DNA from: an uncultured Eubacterium sp.
Lineage (GTDB): Bacteria > Bacillota > Clostridia > Lachnospirales > Lachnospiraceae
Length of the DNA: 51,040 bases
Direction: 5' to 3'
NCBI GenBank assembly: GCA_945920185.1
Contig: CAMEJP010000007.1
Location: 1 to 51,040, forward strand
Part shown: one piece after another, positions 24,952 to 35,226 of the stretch
How the letters are laid out: every line of letters begins with the position of its first letter
Position numbering within the stretch: the stretch's first letter is position 1
Position numbers and translations under genes: made by a program
The notes under the pieces: model-generated
Seen by the model: only the letters and a program-made list of their open reading frames with translations
Told to the model about the DNA's origin: nothing
Databases searched by the model: none

Positions 24952-27847
24952 CTGTTTCTTCCTCCTGATTGTCTTGTTTTATTATATCTTCAGAAATATC
25001 TGATTCCTTGAGTGAAATTACTGAATCCTGTCCGTCGGATTTCTTCTTTCTCATCTTGCCCAAAAAGCCTTTTGAAAGTCTCTGGTTTGCTCTTATTATG
25101 GCACTGTCTATAATATCATGGGTCATATTGATGTCAGACATATCTTCGCCTGTATTTAGCCTGTCAATAACAAGATAGAGCTTTAAAAGCACTCTGTCAT
25201 TAATTACACAGTTTTTCTCCTTTGCGTAATCCTTTGCCATCTCAACCAGCTCATTGACATTGTATTTTCTTATCTCGATAAGGTTATCAAAATATTTGCT
25301 GAATCTGGTATTTGTTCCGAGGAAACGAAGTACGCTGCTTTCTGTATCAAGCAGTATAACCATCATTCCTGAAGTATTGCCACTCATAATCTTCATCAGC
25401 TCATCAACTCTCTCGCCTGAAAGTTCTGAAGCATTATCTATAATCAGGGCGCATCCAAGCAGCTTATCCATAACCGGAGTAACTCCACGCTTATTAAGGC
25501 TGTCTGCGTCTGTCTTTGCAATCTTACGTTTCTGATCAGGATATATCCTGTTAAGTGCCCTGACAAATGCTATGGCAAGGTCAGCCTTATTAATGCTCTT
25601 GTTGCCTGCAATAACAAGATTTCCTTTATTTGAAGTGCCTTTATTATCTATGCGGCTCATCTTGTCAATGGCATCGCATACCTGTTTTTTCATGCCTTTT
25701 ATATTCGTGTATCTTCCAAAGCATTCCTCAAAGACTTCATCATAGCCTGTATGATACTCTTCTTCCTCTTCGTCAACACTTTCCAATTTGCTTTCAAAAA
25801 CTGAAGATACCTCGTCATACTGTCCGTCTCCAACCTTGCTAAGGCTCTTCAGTATGGCGGCATTTATCTCCTGCGTATGAAGAATTCCGTTATCACCGCC
25901 CTCTTTTCGGATGTCCTCTTTATGGGACTCTTCATTTTCTCCGGATGTCTCCGGCTCTGTTTCATCAGATACGGCTTCTTCACTGCCGGCGTTGCTGTCA
26001 CAAACAGCTTCCGGCTCATAATTTACCAAAGCTGCATCAGCCGATGATGTCTGTGCATTTTCCGTATCTTCTTCGCGGGTAGTGGCAACTTCTGCTTCTA
26101 TTATGGAAGAAAGTTCGTTTATAAGACTTGCTTCGTCGCTGTCATAATCGTTCGCATCCCTGGCCGATACATCACTGTCTGTAACAGGCTCTTCATTTTC
26201 AATAGCCTCATTGCTGTCTGCTACGGCATTTGCAGTCTCAACGGCTACTGCCTGCTCTGTCTCAAGAATATGCTCTGCTTCAAGGATTTGCTCTGTTTCA
26301 TCTGTCTCGGAAATTTTCTCTGATTCTTCCGGTGTATCTGACAACTCCTGAGCGTTTTTCGCACTTTGCGTATCAAGCTCATCCAGGACATTTACCATCT
26401 TATAGTTAGGTCCTGCCACTATAATTCGTCTGGTATCCTGCTCAACTCTGAAAACACCTTCATCGGTAGTTATGATATCTCCGTCTGATACATGCTCTGC
26501 GTCAGATAAAGCTTCGTTTTCACCTTCATACATATCATCAATATAAGGTCTTATGCTCTCTGCAAGCTCCTTTTGTATATTGACGGTATCATAGTTTGCA
26601 TAATCCGGGATAGGTATCTTTATGGTATTGCTCTTATTTTCTTCATATGTGAGCGGGTCAATCGGAAGCTGACCTATATTTCTTGTATGCTCCTTCAAAA
26701 GCTCCTGCTCTGCAGCTTTCCTGTCCTCAGCATCTGACAGCGTCTCCTCTGAAAGAGAGCCATCAGTCTCATCTGCAACTGCATCAATACTTTCAGAGAC
26801 CTCCACTTTCGGAAATTCCTTTGTCTTGGCGATACTGCTTTTATTTTCAGAAACCTCCGGGTTCTCTGCTTTTTCTTCCTGAGCACCCTGCGCGTCAGTT
26901 TGTATGTCGTAAGGAAGCTCTAAATCAGGCTTCTTAAGCTCCAGCCTGTCTTCACGCAAGGTAACCTTTGGACGTTCCTTTTTATTGACGGCTATGTCAG
27001 GCATGGCTATTCTTTTTGCCGTACCGTCCTCCTTTGAGGCTGCAGCGTCGTGTCCTGAGGTTTCAGCAGAAACCTTCGGTGTCTCCATATTTTCCAGCTT
27101 TGTAACCGCTTCGTTAACTGCCTTTGTATCTATTCCGCCTGTGGCAACCTTTATAATGTCTTCGGCTTTGAGTATTCCCTTCGGAAGTTCAATGGTCACC
27201 GTACGCTTCTTTGCGTTGTAAGGATTTTCCCTGAGACTGTCTATGCGCTCAAGCATCATCTTCTGATTGTGTGTAAGCGCACCGTATCTTTTCTTGAGTT
27301 TAAGGGCAGATTCAAAGTAATCGCCGCCGTTAAACCACAGTATAATCTCATCACAGGTCGCCATACATTTCTCTATCTGACCTGATTTCTCATAAAGGCA
27401 TGCAAGCTCATACAGGCAGTTTTCATCCCTGTCAAGCTCCCTGTACTCATTGAGAATGGCAATAAGCTTGTCGATTCCCGCACCTTTTGCTATATTAAGT
27501 CTGTATAAAAGCGTATATCGGTTTATGTCATTCGGCGCAAGCCTTACATATTCCTCATAAACCTCCTCAGCCTCTTTCGTGTCCTCAAGTCTTATCAAAA
27601 GCTCACAAAGCTTATAGACAAGCCTTCTTGAGCCAAGTTTTCTGTTGTATGCCAGTATACAGACATTTTTAGCGTCTTCCAACTGACCTGCTGCATCGTA
27701 TATATTTATAACCATCGCAAGGGTAGACCAGTCCTTAACCTTGCGCCAGTCAACGGTATCTGCAACCTTTGCTGCTTCAGTATATTGTTCTTCTTTGTAT
27801 AATTTTTTCAGCTGTTCAAGCCTAAGCTTATATTCATATTTGTCCAC
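24944..27847 (-). CDS. TPR protein with long acidic linker and degenerate AAA+ domain
   Basis: About 967 residues in three parts. Residues 1-200 are TPR-like helical repeats ([33 protein letters not shown] type). Residues 230-690 are low-complexity and strongly acidic (Glu/Asp/Ser/Ala). The C-terminal 280 residues resemble a CbbX/SpoVK-type AAA+ fold ([25 protein letters not shown]). The Walker A position reads [12 protein letters not shown] without GKT/S and the Walker B has Asn after Asp, so ATP hydrolysis is unlikely. The start is a GTG with GGAGAGG eight bases before it; an ATG eight codons earlier is only about nine bases from the predicted transcription start. The function is unknown. 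It lies directly after the SMC gene but has its own promoter. Confidence 0.7.
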   Translation of the reverse strand: MDKYEYKLRLEQLKKLYKEEQYTEAAKVADTVDWRKVKDWSTLAMVINIYDAAGQLEDAKNVCILAYNRKLGSRRLVYKLCELLIRLEDTKEAEEVYEEYVRLAPNDINRYTLLYRLNIAKGAGIDKLIAILNEYRELDRDENCLYELACLYEKSGQIEKCMATCDEIILWFNGGDYFESALKLKKRYGALTHNQKMMLERIDSLRENPYNAKKRTVTIELPKGILKAEDIIKVATGGIDTKAVNEAVTKLENMETPKVSAETSGHDAAASKEDGTAKRIAMPDIAVNKKERPKVTLREDRLELKKPDLELPYDIQTDAQGAQEEKAENPEVSENKSSIAKTKEFPKVEVSESIDAVADETDGSLSEETLSDAEDRKAAEQELLKEHTRNIGQLPIDPLTYEENKSNTIKIPIPDYANYDTVNIQKELAESIRPYIDDMYEGENEALSDAEHVSDGDIITTDEGVFRVEQDTRRIIVAGPNYKMVNVLDELDTQSAKNAQELSDTPEESEKISETDETEQILEAEHILETEQAVAVETANAVADSNEAIENEEPVTDSDVSARDANDYDSDEASLINELSSIIEAEVATTREEDTENAQTSSADAALVNYEPEAVCDSNAGSEEAVSDETEPETSGENEESHKEDIRKEGGDNGILHTQEINAAILKSLSKVGDGQYDEVSSVFESKLESVDEEEEEYHTGYDEVFEECFGRYTNIKGMKKQVCDAIDKMSRIDNKGTSNKGNLVIAGNKSINKADLAIAFVRALNRIYPDQKRKIAKTDADSLNKRGVTPVMDKLLGCALIIDNASELSGERVDELMKIMSGNTSGMMVILLDTESSVLRFLGTNTRFSKYFDNLIEIRKYNVNELVEMAKDYAKEKNCVINDRVLLKLYLVIDRLNTGEDMSDINMTHDIIDSAIIRANQRLSKGFLGKMRKKKSDGQDSVISLKESDISEDIIKQDNQEEETDE

Positions 27848-27886
27848 GAATTTCACCTCTCCGTACAGCATACTTACTCAAAATAA

Positions 27887-27915
27887 AGTTTAACATACTG
27901 ATATATTGTTGTCAA
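27887..27915 (-). promoter_or_regulatory. Promoter for the TPR/AAA-like gene, tkt and HAD phosphatase
   Basis: Minus strand TTGACA (27910-27915), 17-nt spacer, TAAACT (27887-27892) with extended TG. It lies in the 75-bp gap after the SMC stop codon, so these genes can be expressed separately from the SMC operon. Confidence 0.7.
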
Positions 27916-27922
27916 ACACTAG

Positions 27923-30900
27923 CTATAAAAAATCAAACATTTCCTGAGTGTAAGAAAGTCTTGTATATTCAAGCTCCTCCGCCTTTGTACGGCTGTGATA
28001 ATCCACCACAACCGTCTGCTGTTTTCCGTCCGCAAGCTGCTGACCGAGAATATAATTTACATCAAATCTTCCGGTGATTGCAGGGGTCGTACCTCTGGCA
28101 GGAACAATGAGCTGTACATGGTTAGTCTTTAAAAGTTTAAATATCGGTTCCCATATATACACATCCTTTGCCGCACCAAACGGATTGTCAATAAATATGG
28201 TCTTTCCGATAACTCCGGTTTCATTCCCTGCTGCATTTATGCTTGAAATGTAATTTATAACGGCAATGAGGAACTGAATGTATATACCCTGTGACTGTCC
28301 GGTACTGCCCACCGCCTCCTCATAGCGAAGATACCTGCTCTGCTCCCTTATACGCTCGCGCTTATAAAGTGAGAGTTTTATATCATTCATATCCGTCACT
28401 ATTACTGAAAACAGTTTCTTCCACGTAAGTTTGCCTTTGATATATTTAAGTCTTTCATTTTCCTCTTTAAAGCTCTCGCATGCCAGAGTAATCTCCTCAA
28501 TATATGCAGACATTCTGTCCTTTATAAATTCTTCCTTCACATAAGGAATATTAAGACCTATAATTGATATGACTTCATCATCAAGCGTAATTCTTGACAG
28601 CTTAGGAAGTCTTTCAAGCTCTGCCTTTATATTCATACAGGTCTGTATACATCTGTTCTCAAAGCTGTCCTTTATCTTTTGCATATCTTCTATGCCTTTA
28701 TTTACGCGGCTCTTTTCGAGTTCTATGAACTTATTGGTTTCTGCAATATTATTCATCATGCATACAGCCTCGTCGGCATCCTTAGGTGCCACAAAGCTGT
28801 CCTTTATCTCAAAAGCAAGCGGTGATGCAAGAAGCTTTTCAAGCTTATCCGTAAGTGCCTGCTTATCTTTGAGGAAAACTTCCTTTCTCTTTGACTCCTC
28901 TTTTATAAGCCTGTCAAATTCAGAAGAAATTCTGTCGTAATGCTCTTCATCAACAGTATCGGCATAGTCCGAAAGCAATACGTCCGAAGGAACCGTTATT
29001 CCTGCATTTTTTACTATCCTCTCTATATCCCTTCCTGTAACCACTGCCGAAGTACAGTCTGCCTCGTTTATCTTTATGCGGCTGTTTATGTCGGCAAGTC
29101 TTAGCCTGTTGTCTGCAAGCAGATTTTTCTTTTCTTCTTTGTAGAGAGATATACTGCTTACCGAAGGTTTCTCAAACTCGCCGAATTTTTCGATTATGGA
29201 GCGGCGCTGGTGTTCAAGCGAACCCTCAAGTCTGCTCTTTGCCGCACTCTGCGCCCTGATTTCCTCTGAAAGACCTTCTATTTTTCTGTTCTGTGCCTTT
29301 ATGGAATCCTTAAGTACAAACAGTTGTCTTGGCTCGGCGGCAGAAAGTCTTCCTTCCTCATAAAGCTTTGCCGCTTCATCAAAACTTATATCAAGATATT
29401 CTATATCACTGACTGCCTTTTTAACAGCCGCATCATATGTCTCATAAAGTTTTTCTTTGTCGCTTATGTCAGAGACTTCCCTGTCTATGACAGCTTTAAG
29501 TCCGTTAAAACGTACTTTTATATCGCTTATGTCTGAATTGGTAAGCTGTGTATCGCAAACCTTCTCATCATAGTATGGCAGATATTGATTTTCCCATACG
29601 GTTTCTGACTCCGTAAGTTTTTCCTCAAGAAGCTTTCTTTCATTTGTAACCTCGATAAGCCTCTTTTCAAGTTCTTCTTCCTTCTGTCTGTTTTCCTTCA
29701 TCAAAAGTGTTCCAGATTTGAGGCTCTCCCGAAGGTTTTGTGTATCTTCTTCCCTTGCTGAAATTTTTTCGGAAATTTCCTTTATATCTGCGTAAACCTC
29801 AATGTTTCTTTCATACAGTGAACGTCTTTCAATCAGCTCCTTAAGCTCATTTTTCGTTTTGTCTTCTGACTTCTTTAATTCAACGCCCGCATTTTCAACA
29901 TTTTCCTTAGCTTCCGTAAGACTCTGCCTCTCTTGTGTAAGAGCTGAAAGTTCTTCATTACTCTCGCGGAATCGTTTCTCATCATTTGCGATAAATTCAA
30001 GCACGAACGCATAATCCTCCCTGATAACGTCTGCCCTGTCGTTTAATGCGTTAAGTTCATTTTGCTTTTCTTCCATCTCCTCATCAAGTTTTGACAGCTC
30101 CTTTGCCACTGCCTGCTCATCGCCAAGAAATGATATGTCTTTCATTGCAAACAGAATGTTGTCGCTGTTTACAGCATTTCTTGTCTCATACAAAATTCCT
30201 TCCCCGACAACCGGTACGGCATAAGCTCCTCTTGCAATGTTCCTGAGGACTACGTCTGCCTTTATTCTCTCAAAATCATCACGCACAATAATAGCGTGAG
30301 TCACAAACGGCACTCTTTTAACTATATCTCTTCTTGTGGCACGCGGAAGGGTTTTAAGCCATACATCTCCCGTAACCACATCCTCACCGTAGGTATCCGT
30401 AAGATAGTTCTTTATCTCCTGATACTGCGGCTCGTCAAATGAGTACACTCCGTTTGAAAAATCAGTATACATGGTTTTAAGACGTGCCATATCAGCTTCG
30501 ATGGCACTGCTTTTGCTTATATATGCCTTTATCATGGCAGAAAGTTTTTTTAACAGCTCTTCATAATTTCCTGCGCCGTATACCGAAAGAAGCTTTTCGG
30601 CTTTATTAAATGAAGCTTTAACTTCTTCCAAAGCCTGCCTGTTTGCTGATATTTTTCCGTCTGCATTTTCTATTTTTAAGGCTATGCCCATATTTTCATA
30701 ATTGTTGGAAACGAGCGAATTTTGAATATCGCAAAGAGCATTTTCTGCCCTGCTTATATCCTCAGTAAGCTTGGTTATTTCTGCCTGTGCTTCCTTTTCT
30801 TTTATGCTCACGTCATCTGCCACCAAAAGTCCGGCAGTTTTCATAAGGTCCGTAAGACGGGCAATATCCTTTTCGTCCGCTTCCTTGTTGCCGGCAATCA

Positions 30901-32332
30901 GCCTATCGGCTACGGCTGCATTTTTGTCATTTTCTGCAATAGCGGATTTTACATGGCTAAGTTTAATCTCTGTTTCATTCTGCGTGGTTCTTATCTCACT
31001 AAGCTTTGCTTCCAAAGTGCTTCTTTCCTCAGACAGTCTTAATTTCATGGCTTTGCTGAGAACTGCAAGCTCTTTTCGTATATCCTCGAAATCTCTCAGA
31101 CGGTTATCGATGGTCGCCTTTACCTCGTCGCGTTTAGCCTTAAAGGACAGATATTCCCTGTAGCTTACGCCTGCCTCGGCAAGGGTCAGTTCACTTTCAA
31201 GCATGGCTTTTTGGGCATAAAGCTGTGACATTTCATCTTCCTTTTTCTCAAGAAGTGATGAAAGCTCCTCCAGACTTTTTTCGTCCTCAAGAATATCTCC
31301 TATCAGAATGTCCCTCTCTATTATATCCTTTTCGCTTAATATAGCTTCTCTTTCCTGCTCAAGCTTCTTTCTGTCTGACTCAGTCTTTGCAAGCACGTTT
31401 TTAACCGCAAAATAGTCTGCAAGCAGCGCCTCGCGAAGCTCCTCTTTCTTCCTGTACAGGTCCTTAAAGCTGTTTAGCGTAGCCGCAAATTCGTTCATGG
31501 CTTCAATCTGCTTATCATAGTTGTCTATGGTATCCTTACGTTTTGAAAGTTCATTAAGCTTGTCCTTTATGTCAAGCAGCGTCTTTGCAAGACCGTCATC
31601 ACCGACAGAAGTGCCTATTCTGTTTGCAAAGGACTTTTCTATTATCTCCTCGATAAGAAGGTCCTCCACTACCTTTCTGGCAGTCTTATAGTTGCTTTCA
31701 AAATATGTTCTTACATGACCTTCCGTCTTGTTGATGCCTCTTACAATCTCCCACTGGCTTTCAAATATGCCGTATTGCGTGAGAAATTTCTGATATTCAT
31801 TCTTGCGCTCAAAAATCTTTACCTTAACGCCAAAGTCCTTCTTTTCAAGATCTTTAAGATAGTTTTTTAAACCCTGATATGTTATGCGTTCCTTGCCGTT
31901 ACTGAGCGGAAGATTTTTAATGTCATTATCTCCAAATTCACGGTAAAAAATACAATAGTTAAAATACTCTATGCCTGCAGTATCCTTCTTTTCCTCCTCG
32001 CTCTCCTTTGCCTTTCTGGCGCAGAAACCGGTAGTCATATATTTGAAGCCTTCTTTTATGTAGCATGAATCAAGCTTCCACTCTATCAGTGAATGTATGG
32101 TGGTGCTTCCTTCATTTGTCCTGAAGAGCTTTTCTATGGGCTGCTTTTCGTCAAGCGTACAGTTCGGAATGAGATTTTGCAGAAGCATAAGCATAAGCAC
32201 GCTCTTTCCGCCACCGTTCGCCAAATCATAAATGGCGTTTTTGCAGGAAAATCTCATTAAAAAATCGTCATAAAACTGAGTGCCAAAATTGTATTTGACA
32301 TTATTAACTCTTATTCTGTTAATCTGCGGCAT
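27923..32332 (-). CDS. SMC-like ATPase, MukB/MksB/JetC type
   Basis: A 1469-residue protein with SMC layout. The N-terminal head has the P-loop at residues 37-44 (LANGGGKS, lacking the first Gly of GxxGxGKS). Long coiled coils run about 280-620 and 760-1260. A hinge-like globular part lies near 640-740 (VVTGDVWLKTLPRATRRDI, VPVVGEGILYETRNA). The C-terminal head has a signature-like GSTGQSQGIYIQFL (about 1345) and Walker B TIFIDNPFGAAK (about 1380), where Asn replaces the catalytic Glu. It is larger than typical JetC. The ATG at 32332 is chosen because AAGGAGG stands nine bases before it; it overlaps the KITE-like gene by 14 bp. Confidence 0.8.
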   Translation of the reverse strand: MPQINRIRVNNVKYNFGTQFYDDFLMRFSCKNAIYDLANGGGKSVLMLMLLQNLIPNCTLDEKQPIEKLFRTNEGSTTIHSLIEWKLDSCYIKEGFKYMTTGFCARKAKESEEEKKDTAGIEYFNYCIFYREFGDNDIKNLPLSNGKERITYQGLKNYLKDLEKKDFGVKVKIFERKNEYQKFLTQYGIFESQWEIVRGINKTEGHVRTYFESNYKTARKVVEDLLIEEIIEKSFANRIGTSVGDDGLAKTLLDIKDKLNELSKRKDTIDNYDKQIEAMNEFAATLNSFKDLYRKKEELREALLADYFAVKNVLAKTESDRKKLEQEREAILSEKDIIERDILIGDILEDEKSLEELSSLLEKKEDEMSQLYAQKAMLESELTLAEAGVSYREYLSFKAKRDEVKATIDNRLRDFEDIRKELAVLSKAMKLRLSEERSTLEAKLSEIRTTQNETEIKLSHVKSAIAENDKNAAVADRLIAGNKEADEKDIARLTDLMKTAGLLVADDVSIKEKEAQAEITKLTEDISRAENALCDIQNSLVSNNYENMGIALKIENADGKISANRQALEEVKASFNKAEKLLSVYGAGNYEELLKKLSAMIKAYISKSSAIEADMARLKTMYTDFSNGVYSFDEPQYQEIKNYLTDTYGEDVVTGDVWLKTLPRATRRDIVKRVPFVTHAIIVRDDFERIKADVVLRNIARGAYAVPVVGEGILYETRNAVNSDNILFAMKDISFLGDEQAVAKELSKLDEEMEEKQNELNALNDRADVIREDYAFVLEFIANDEKRFRESNEELSALTQERQSLTEAKENVENAGVELKKSEDKTKNELKELIERRSLYERNIEVYADIKEISEKISAREEDTQNLRESLKSGTLLMKENRQKEEELEKRLIEVTNERKLLEEKLTESETVWENQYLPYYDEKVCDTQLTNSDISDIKVRFNGLKAVIDREVSDISDKEKLYETYDAAVKKAVSDIEYLDISFDEAAKLYEEGRLSAAEPRQLFVLKDSIKAQNRKIEGLSEEIRAQSAAKSRLEGSLEHQRRSIIEKFGEFEKPSVSSISLYKEEKKNLLADNRLRLADINSRIKINEADCTSAVVTGRDIERIVKNAGITVPSDVLLSDYADTVDEEHYDRISSEFDRLIKEESKRKEVFLKDKQALTDKLEKLLASPLAFEIKDSFVAPKDADEAVCMMNNIAETNKFIELEKSRVNKGIEDMQKIKDSFENRCIQTCMNIKAELERLPKLSRITLDDEVISIIGLNIPYVKEEFIKDRMSAYIEEITLACESFKEENERLKYIKGKLTWKKLFSVIVTDMNDIKLSLYKRERIREQSRYLRYEEAVGSTGQSQGIYIQFLIAVINYISSINAAGNETGVIGKTIFIDNPFGAAKDVYIWEPIFKLLKTNHVQLIVPARGTTPAITGRFDVNYILGQQLADGKQQTVVVDYHSRTKAEELEYTRLSYTQEMFDFL

Positions 32333-33041
32333 CTGCCTTTTCCTCCTTTGCACTCATAATCCTGTAAAGTCTTCCACGGTATTCATCATAATAATTTTTC
32401 GCAATCGCAAGAAATCTGTCCTTCGGATAGTACCTGTCCTCATTTGCCACAAAAAGCCCCTGCGATACGAGGAAATTAAACACCAGCTTTACATATCCTG
32501 TCTTTGAAGCCTTTGAGGCTCTGTCTGCTCCTGCCTCTCCCACGACAGCCGGAAGCTCGTCCCACATAAGCGCCACCGTCTTAAAGCTGTTCTCCTCGCA
32601 CTCATCAAGTACTATTCCGTATTCTTTGTTGATTATTGCCGGGATAGTGGCGTCTATAAGTCTTATTATTTCCTCCGCCTTTACATATTCCGTAAGCCTT
32701 ATGCCGCTGCCATCGCCCATCAGGGCTGCCACGATATGATATATGATATAATAACAAAGATACAGTTCTTTGTTGAGCCTTAATCCGATTGCACGCTTTA
32801 ACTCTTCGTTCGTGTATCCGAATACTTTATTATTTTCGCCTGCACAGACAAAAAGGGTGTAGTTGTACTCATATATTTTCAGGTTCATTTTCTTTAAAAA
32901 TGTACCTACTATATCGTACACCTCCATATTGTTGTTATATTCTTCATACAAAGCCACATTTTCTCCGGTACGTCCTATCTCCTCGCTCATAAGCAGCTTT
33001 GATATTATTTCCAATGCCTTGTCAAGATTACGGTTATCCAT
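32319..33041 (-). CDS. KITE-like subunit of the SMC complex (MukE/MksE/JetB-like; DUF6063-type)
   Basis: A 240-residue soluble helical protein starting MDNRNLDKALEIISKLL. Family recall places it with DUF6063. Size, all-helix/winged-helix look (a C-terminal winged-helix-like part, TGYVKLVFNFLVSQGLF...EDRYYPKDRF) and gene position between a kleisin-like and an SMC-like gene match MukE/MksE/JetB. Those proteins dimerise and bind the kleisin and DNA. Its start overlaps the kleisin-like gene by 8 bp and its end overlaps the SMC-like gene by 14 bp, so the three products are probably made in fixed ratio. No enzymatic motif is visible. Confidence 0.7.
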   Translation of the reverse strand: MDNRNLDKALEIISKLLMSEEIGRTGENVALYEEYNNNMEVYDIVGTFLKKMNLKIYEYNYTLFVCAGENNKVFGYTNEELKRAIGLRLNKELYLCYYIIYHIVAALMGDGSGIRLTEYVKAEEIIRLIDATIPAIINKEYGIVLDECEENSFKTVALMWDELPAVVGEAGADRASKASKTGYVKLVFNFLVSQGLFVANEDRYYPKDRFLAIAKNYYDEYRGRLYRIMSAKEEKADAAD

Positions 33042-34584
33042 TTTGTCTTTCTTCCCTTCTGAAGGTAATGTTCGTCATAATAAATTCATTATCAAGCTGT
33101 ATCTCTTCGGGCTTTCCTGCTGCAAGTTCCACATAAAAGCTAAGTCCCGCAAAGCGTTTCCATTCGTCACTGTCAATGTATGACTTTAATATTTCATCAA
33201 GAAATGTCTCCTCCGTGCCGGAAGCGTCCGAAAAGCTATAAAATGTTTTCTGACACAGATTTACCACAAAAGAGTACAAATCCGAATTTTTATAACTGTC
33301 TTCTCCCAGAGTCTTTTTTGTGACATCAAGATATCTTTTTAAGTCAAATACGGGCTCCTTTTTAAGCAGCAGCAACAAAAGTTCCATAAATATTCTGTAA
33401 TTTTCCCGTATTCTTTCATCTTCAATTTCGTCGGGAAATGTTATCTTTGTCACAGGTGCGTTGCTTACAGCCTCTCCCTTATCCTCCCTGTTAGGTGCGT
33501 AAGTAAGCATCTGGTCTATGTTTATAACATTGAAGGTCTTGCGAAGATTCGGTGCAAAAAGCGGCATCACAAGGTTTTCAAGCACGGTGGCGTCATCAAG
33601 CCTTATCATATTTTCGAGCGTTCCCTTGAAATCAAAACTGCTTCTAAGTTTTGAAAGCTTTGCTTTTCTTATTATCTCATCAGCCGTTATCTGTAAATCC
33701 GTACATGCCCTGAGAAGCTCTGAATGCTTGCTCATGGCTGTCTTTAACTCGGTTTCAAGTTCATATATATCCGAGATTGTCCTTGTAAATTCTTCGGAGC
33801 TTAAATTTTTATAATCCTGCTCCGCCTTTTTAAGCGATGAGCTTATAAGCTCGGAATTTTTCACAAAAAGTCTCTGCTCGTCCTCAAACCATTTCATTCC
33901 TGTATCGACAAACTGCTCGTATGCGCTTATTCCGGAAAATACATCAGCAGCCAGTGCCGCCACAACTTCGTTCTTTCGGATTTTAAGTCTTTCCACTTCG
34001 CTGTTGATACGCTTTACGACTTCCGTTCCGCCCTTGAAATTCTTTGAATTTATCAGTTTTTCGAGCAGGAGCTGTTCTACGCTTATCTTGCTTTCATCCT
34101 TTATCTCCTTGGTATCAAGGTAAAACTCGATGGCGTCAGAGCTTATGGAATACCATACCGTATTGTCAGCTATTCTGCTTTCGATGAGGTGCAACCTCAG
34201 ACTTCTCTTTTTTCTGTCCTGCGGGTCAAAATACTCAAACACAAACGGGCGGCCCTCATTTCCAAGCTTGTCGAAAATGAAATCAGCCACCTCTTTGTTT
34301 TCCTCTTTAGACAACTTAAGACCAAAATCCCGTGAAAGACATTTGGTCATAAATTCTAAGTATTCAGGGTATGTGACGTCTTTATCCTTGAAATTGTTTT
34401 CTTCAAGGAAATAACGCAAAACAGCCATAGTAATATAGCCCATGTCAAGGGAAGCATATTTTCCCTCCTTAAAGCTGTCAAAAGACACCTCGCACAGCTT
34501 GAAAAAGGGATAATATTTCCTGATATTGAGCATTCTTTCTCTATGGTCTGTTATAATATCGTCTAATATAAGTTCTGTACTCAT
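33034..34584 (-). CDS. Kleisin-like subunit of the SMC complex (MukF/MksF/JetA-like; DUF5716-type)
   Basis: A 516-residue protein. An N-terminal winged-helix-like region (residues 20-150) is followed by a middle coiled-coil stretch (about 195-330, with KINSEVERLKIRKNEVV-like heptads). The C-terminal helical domain (about 390-516) ends in YVELAAGKPEEIQLDNEFIM. This matches the layout and length of MukF/MksF/JetA kleisins, whose N-terminal domain dimerises and whose termini bridge the SMC neck and head. I recall such proteins catalogued as DUF5716, not as kleisin, so the assignment rests mostly on gene order and size. It lies 44 bp after recR with no promoter or terminator of note, and a weak ribosome binding site. 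Confidence 0.65.
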   Translation of the reverse strand: MSTELILDDIITDHRERMLNIRKYYPFFKLCEVSFDSFKEGKYASLDMGYITMAVLRYFLEENNFKDKDVTYPEYLEFMTKCLSRDFGLKLSKEENKEVADFIFDKLGNEGRPFVFEYFDPQDRKKRSLRLHLIESRIADNTVWYSISSDAIEFYLDTKEIKDESKISVEQLLLEKLINSKNFKGGTEVVKRINSEVERLKIRKNEVVAALAADVFSGISAYEQFVDTGMKWFEDEQRLFVKNSELISSSLKKAEQDYKNLSSEEFTRTISDIYELETELKTAMSKHSELLRACTDLQITADEIIRKAKLSKLRSSFDFKGTLENMIRLDDATVLENLVMPLFAPNLRKTFNVINIDQMLTYAPNREDKGEAVSNAPVTKITFPDEIEDERIRENYRIFMELLLLLLKKEPVFDLKRYLDVTKKTLGEDSYKNSDLYSFVVNLCQKTFYSFSDASGTEETFLDEILKSYIDSDEWKRFAGLSFYVELAAGKPEEIQLDNEFIMTNITFRREERQNG

Positions 34585-34628
34585 GGTTTTTTATTATTCT
34601 CTAAAGGGACTTTCGTCCGCAAACATCC

Positions 34629-35225
34629 TTACAGTTCCGTTCTTCCGTCAAGAGCCCTCGAAAGTGTCATCTCGTCAATGTACTCCAAATCTCCACCCAC
34701 AGGAACTCCGCTGGCTATTCTGGTTACCTTAATTCCTGTCGGTTTTATAAGCTTGCTTATATACATAGCCGTAGTTTCGCCCTCTATATTAGAGTTCGTA
34801 GCCACAATAACCTCTTTAACATCTCCTTCAAGTCTCTGTATAAGTTCTTTAAGCCTGATATCCTCCACGCCTATTCCGAGCATTGGAGAGATTGCACCGT
34901 GAAGCACATGATACACGCCGTTGTATTTGCCTGTCTTTTCGTATGCAGCCAAATCTCTGGTATTCTCCACAACCATAATGGTTGTCTTGTCGCGCTTAGG
35001 GTCAGCACATATAGGACATATCTCACTGTCCGTAAGGGTGTAACAGCATTTACAGCACCTTACCTTTTCCTTTGCCGTAAGGATGGTGTCAGCAAAGGCT
35101 TCTACCTCCTCCTTAGGCATATTGATAATATGAAAAGCCAGCCTTCCTGCTGACTTCGCACCTATACCCGGCAGGGACTTAAACGCATTTATGAGCTTGG
35201 TTATCTGATTGCCGTAGTAATCCAT
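34629..35225 (-). CDS. recR: Recombination protein RecR
   Basis: A 198-residue RecR. The N-terminal helix-hairpin-helix LINAFKSLPGIGAKSAGRLAFHI binds DNA. The zinc finger is CCKCCYTLTDSEICPIC (about residues 57-73) and the Toprim domain has MVVENTRDLAAYEKTG with EGETTAMYISKLI. It works with RecF/RecO to load RecA at single-strand gaps. It is one bp from ybaB and in the standard dnaX-ybaB-recR order. Confidence 0.97.
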   Translation of the reverse strand: MDYYGNQITKLINAFKSLPGIGAKSAGRLAFHIINMPKEEVEAFADTILTAKEKVRCCKCCYTLTDSEICPICADPKRDKTTIMVVENTRDLAAYEKTGKYNGVYHVLHGAISPMLGIGVEDIRLKELIQRLEGDVKEVIVATNSNIEGETTAMYISKLIKPTGIKVTRIASGVPVGGDLEYIDEMTLSRALDGRTEL

Positions 35226-35226
35226 A

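Noticed and set aside
27923-34584. Complete Wadjet (JetABCD) plasmid-defence system
   Set aside because: Subunits resembling JetA, JetB and JetC are present, but no JetD-like nuclease gene exists within reach, and the surroundings are housekeeping genes, not a defence island.
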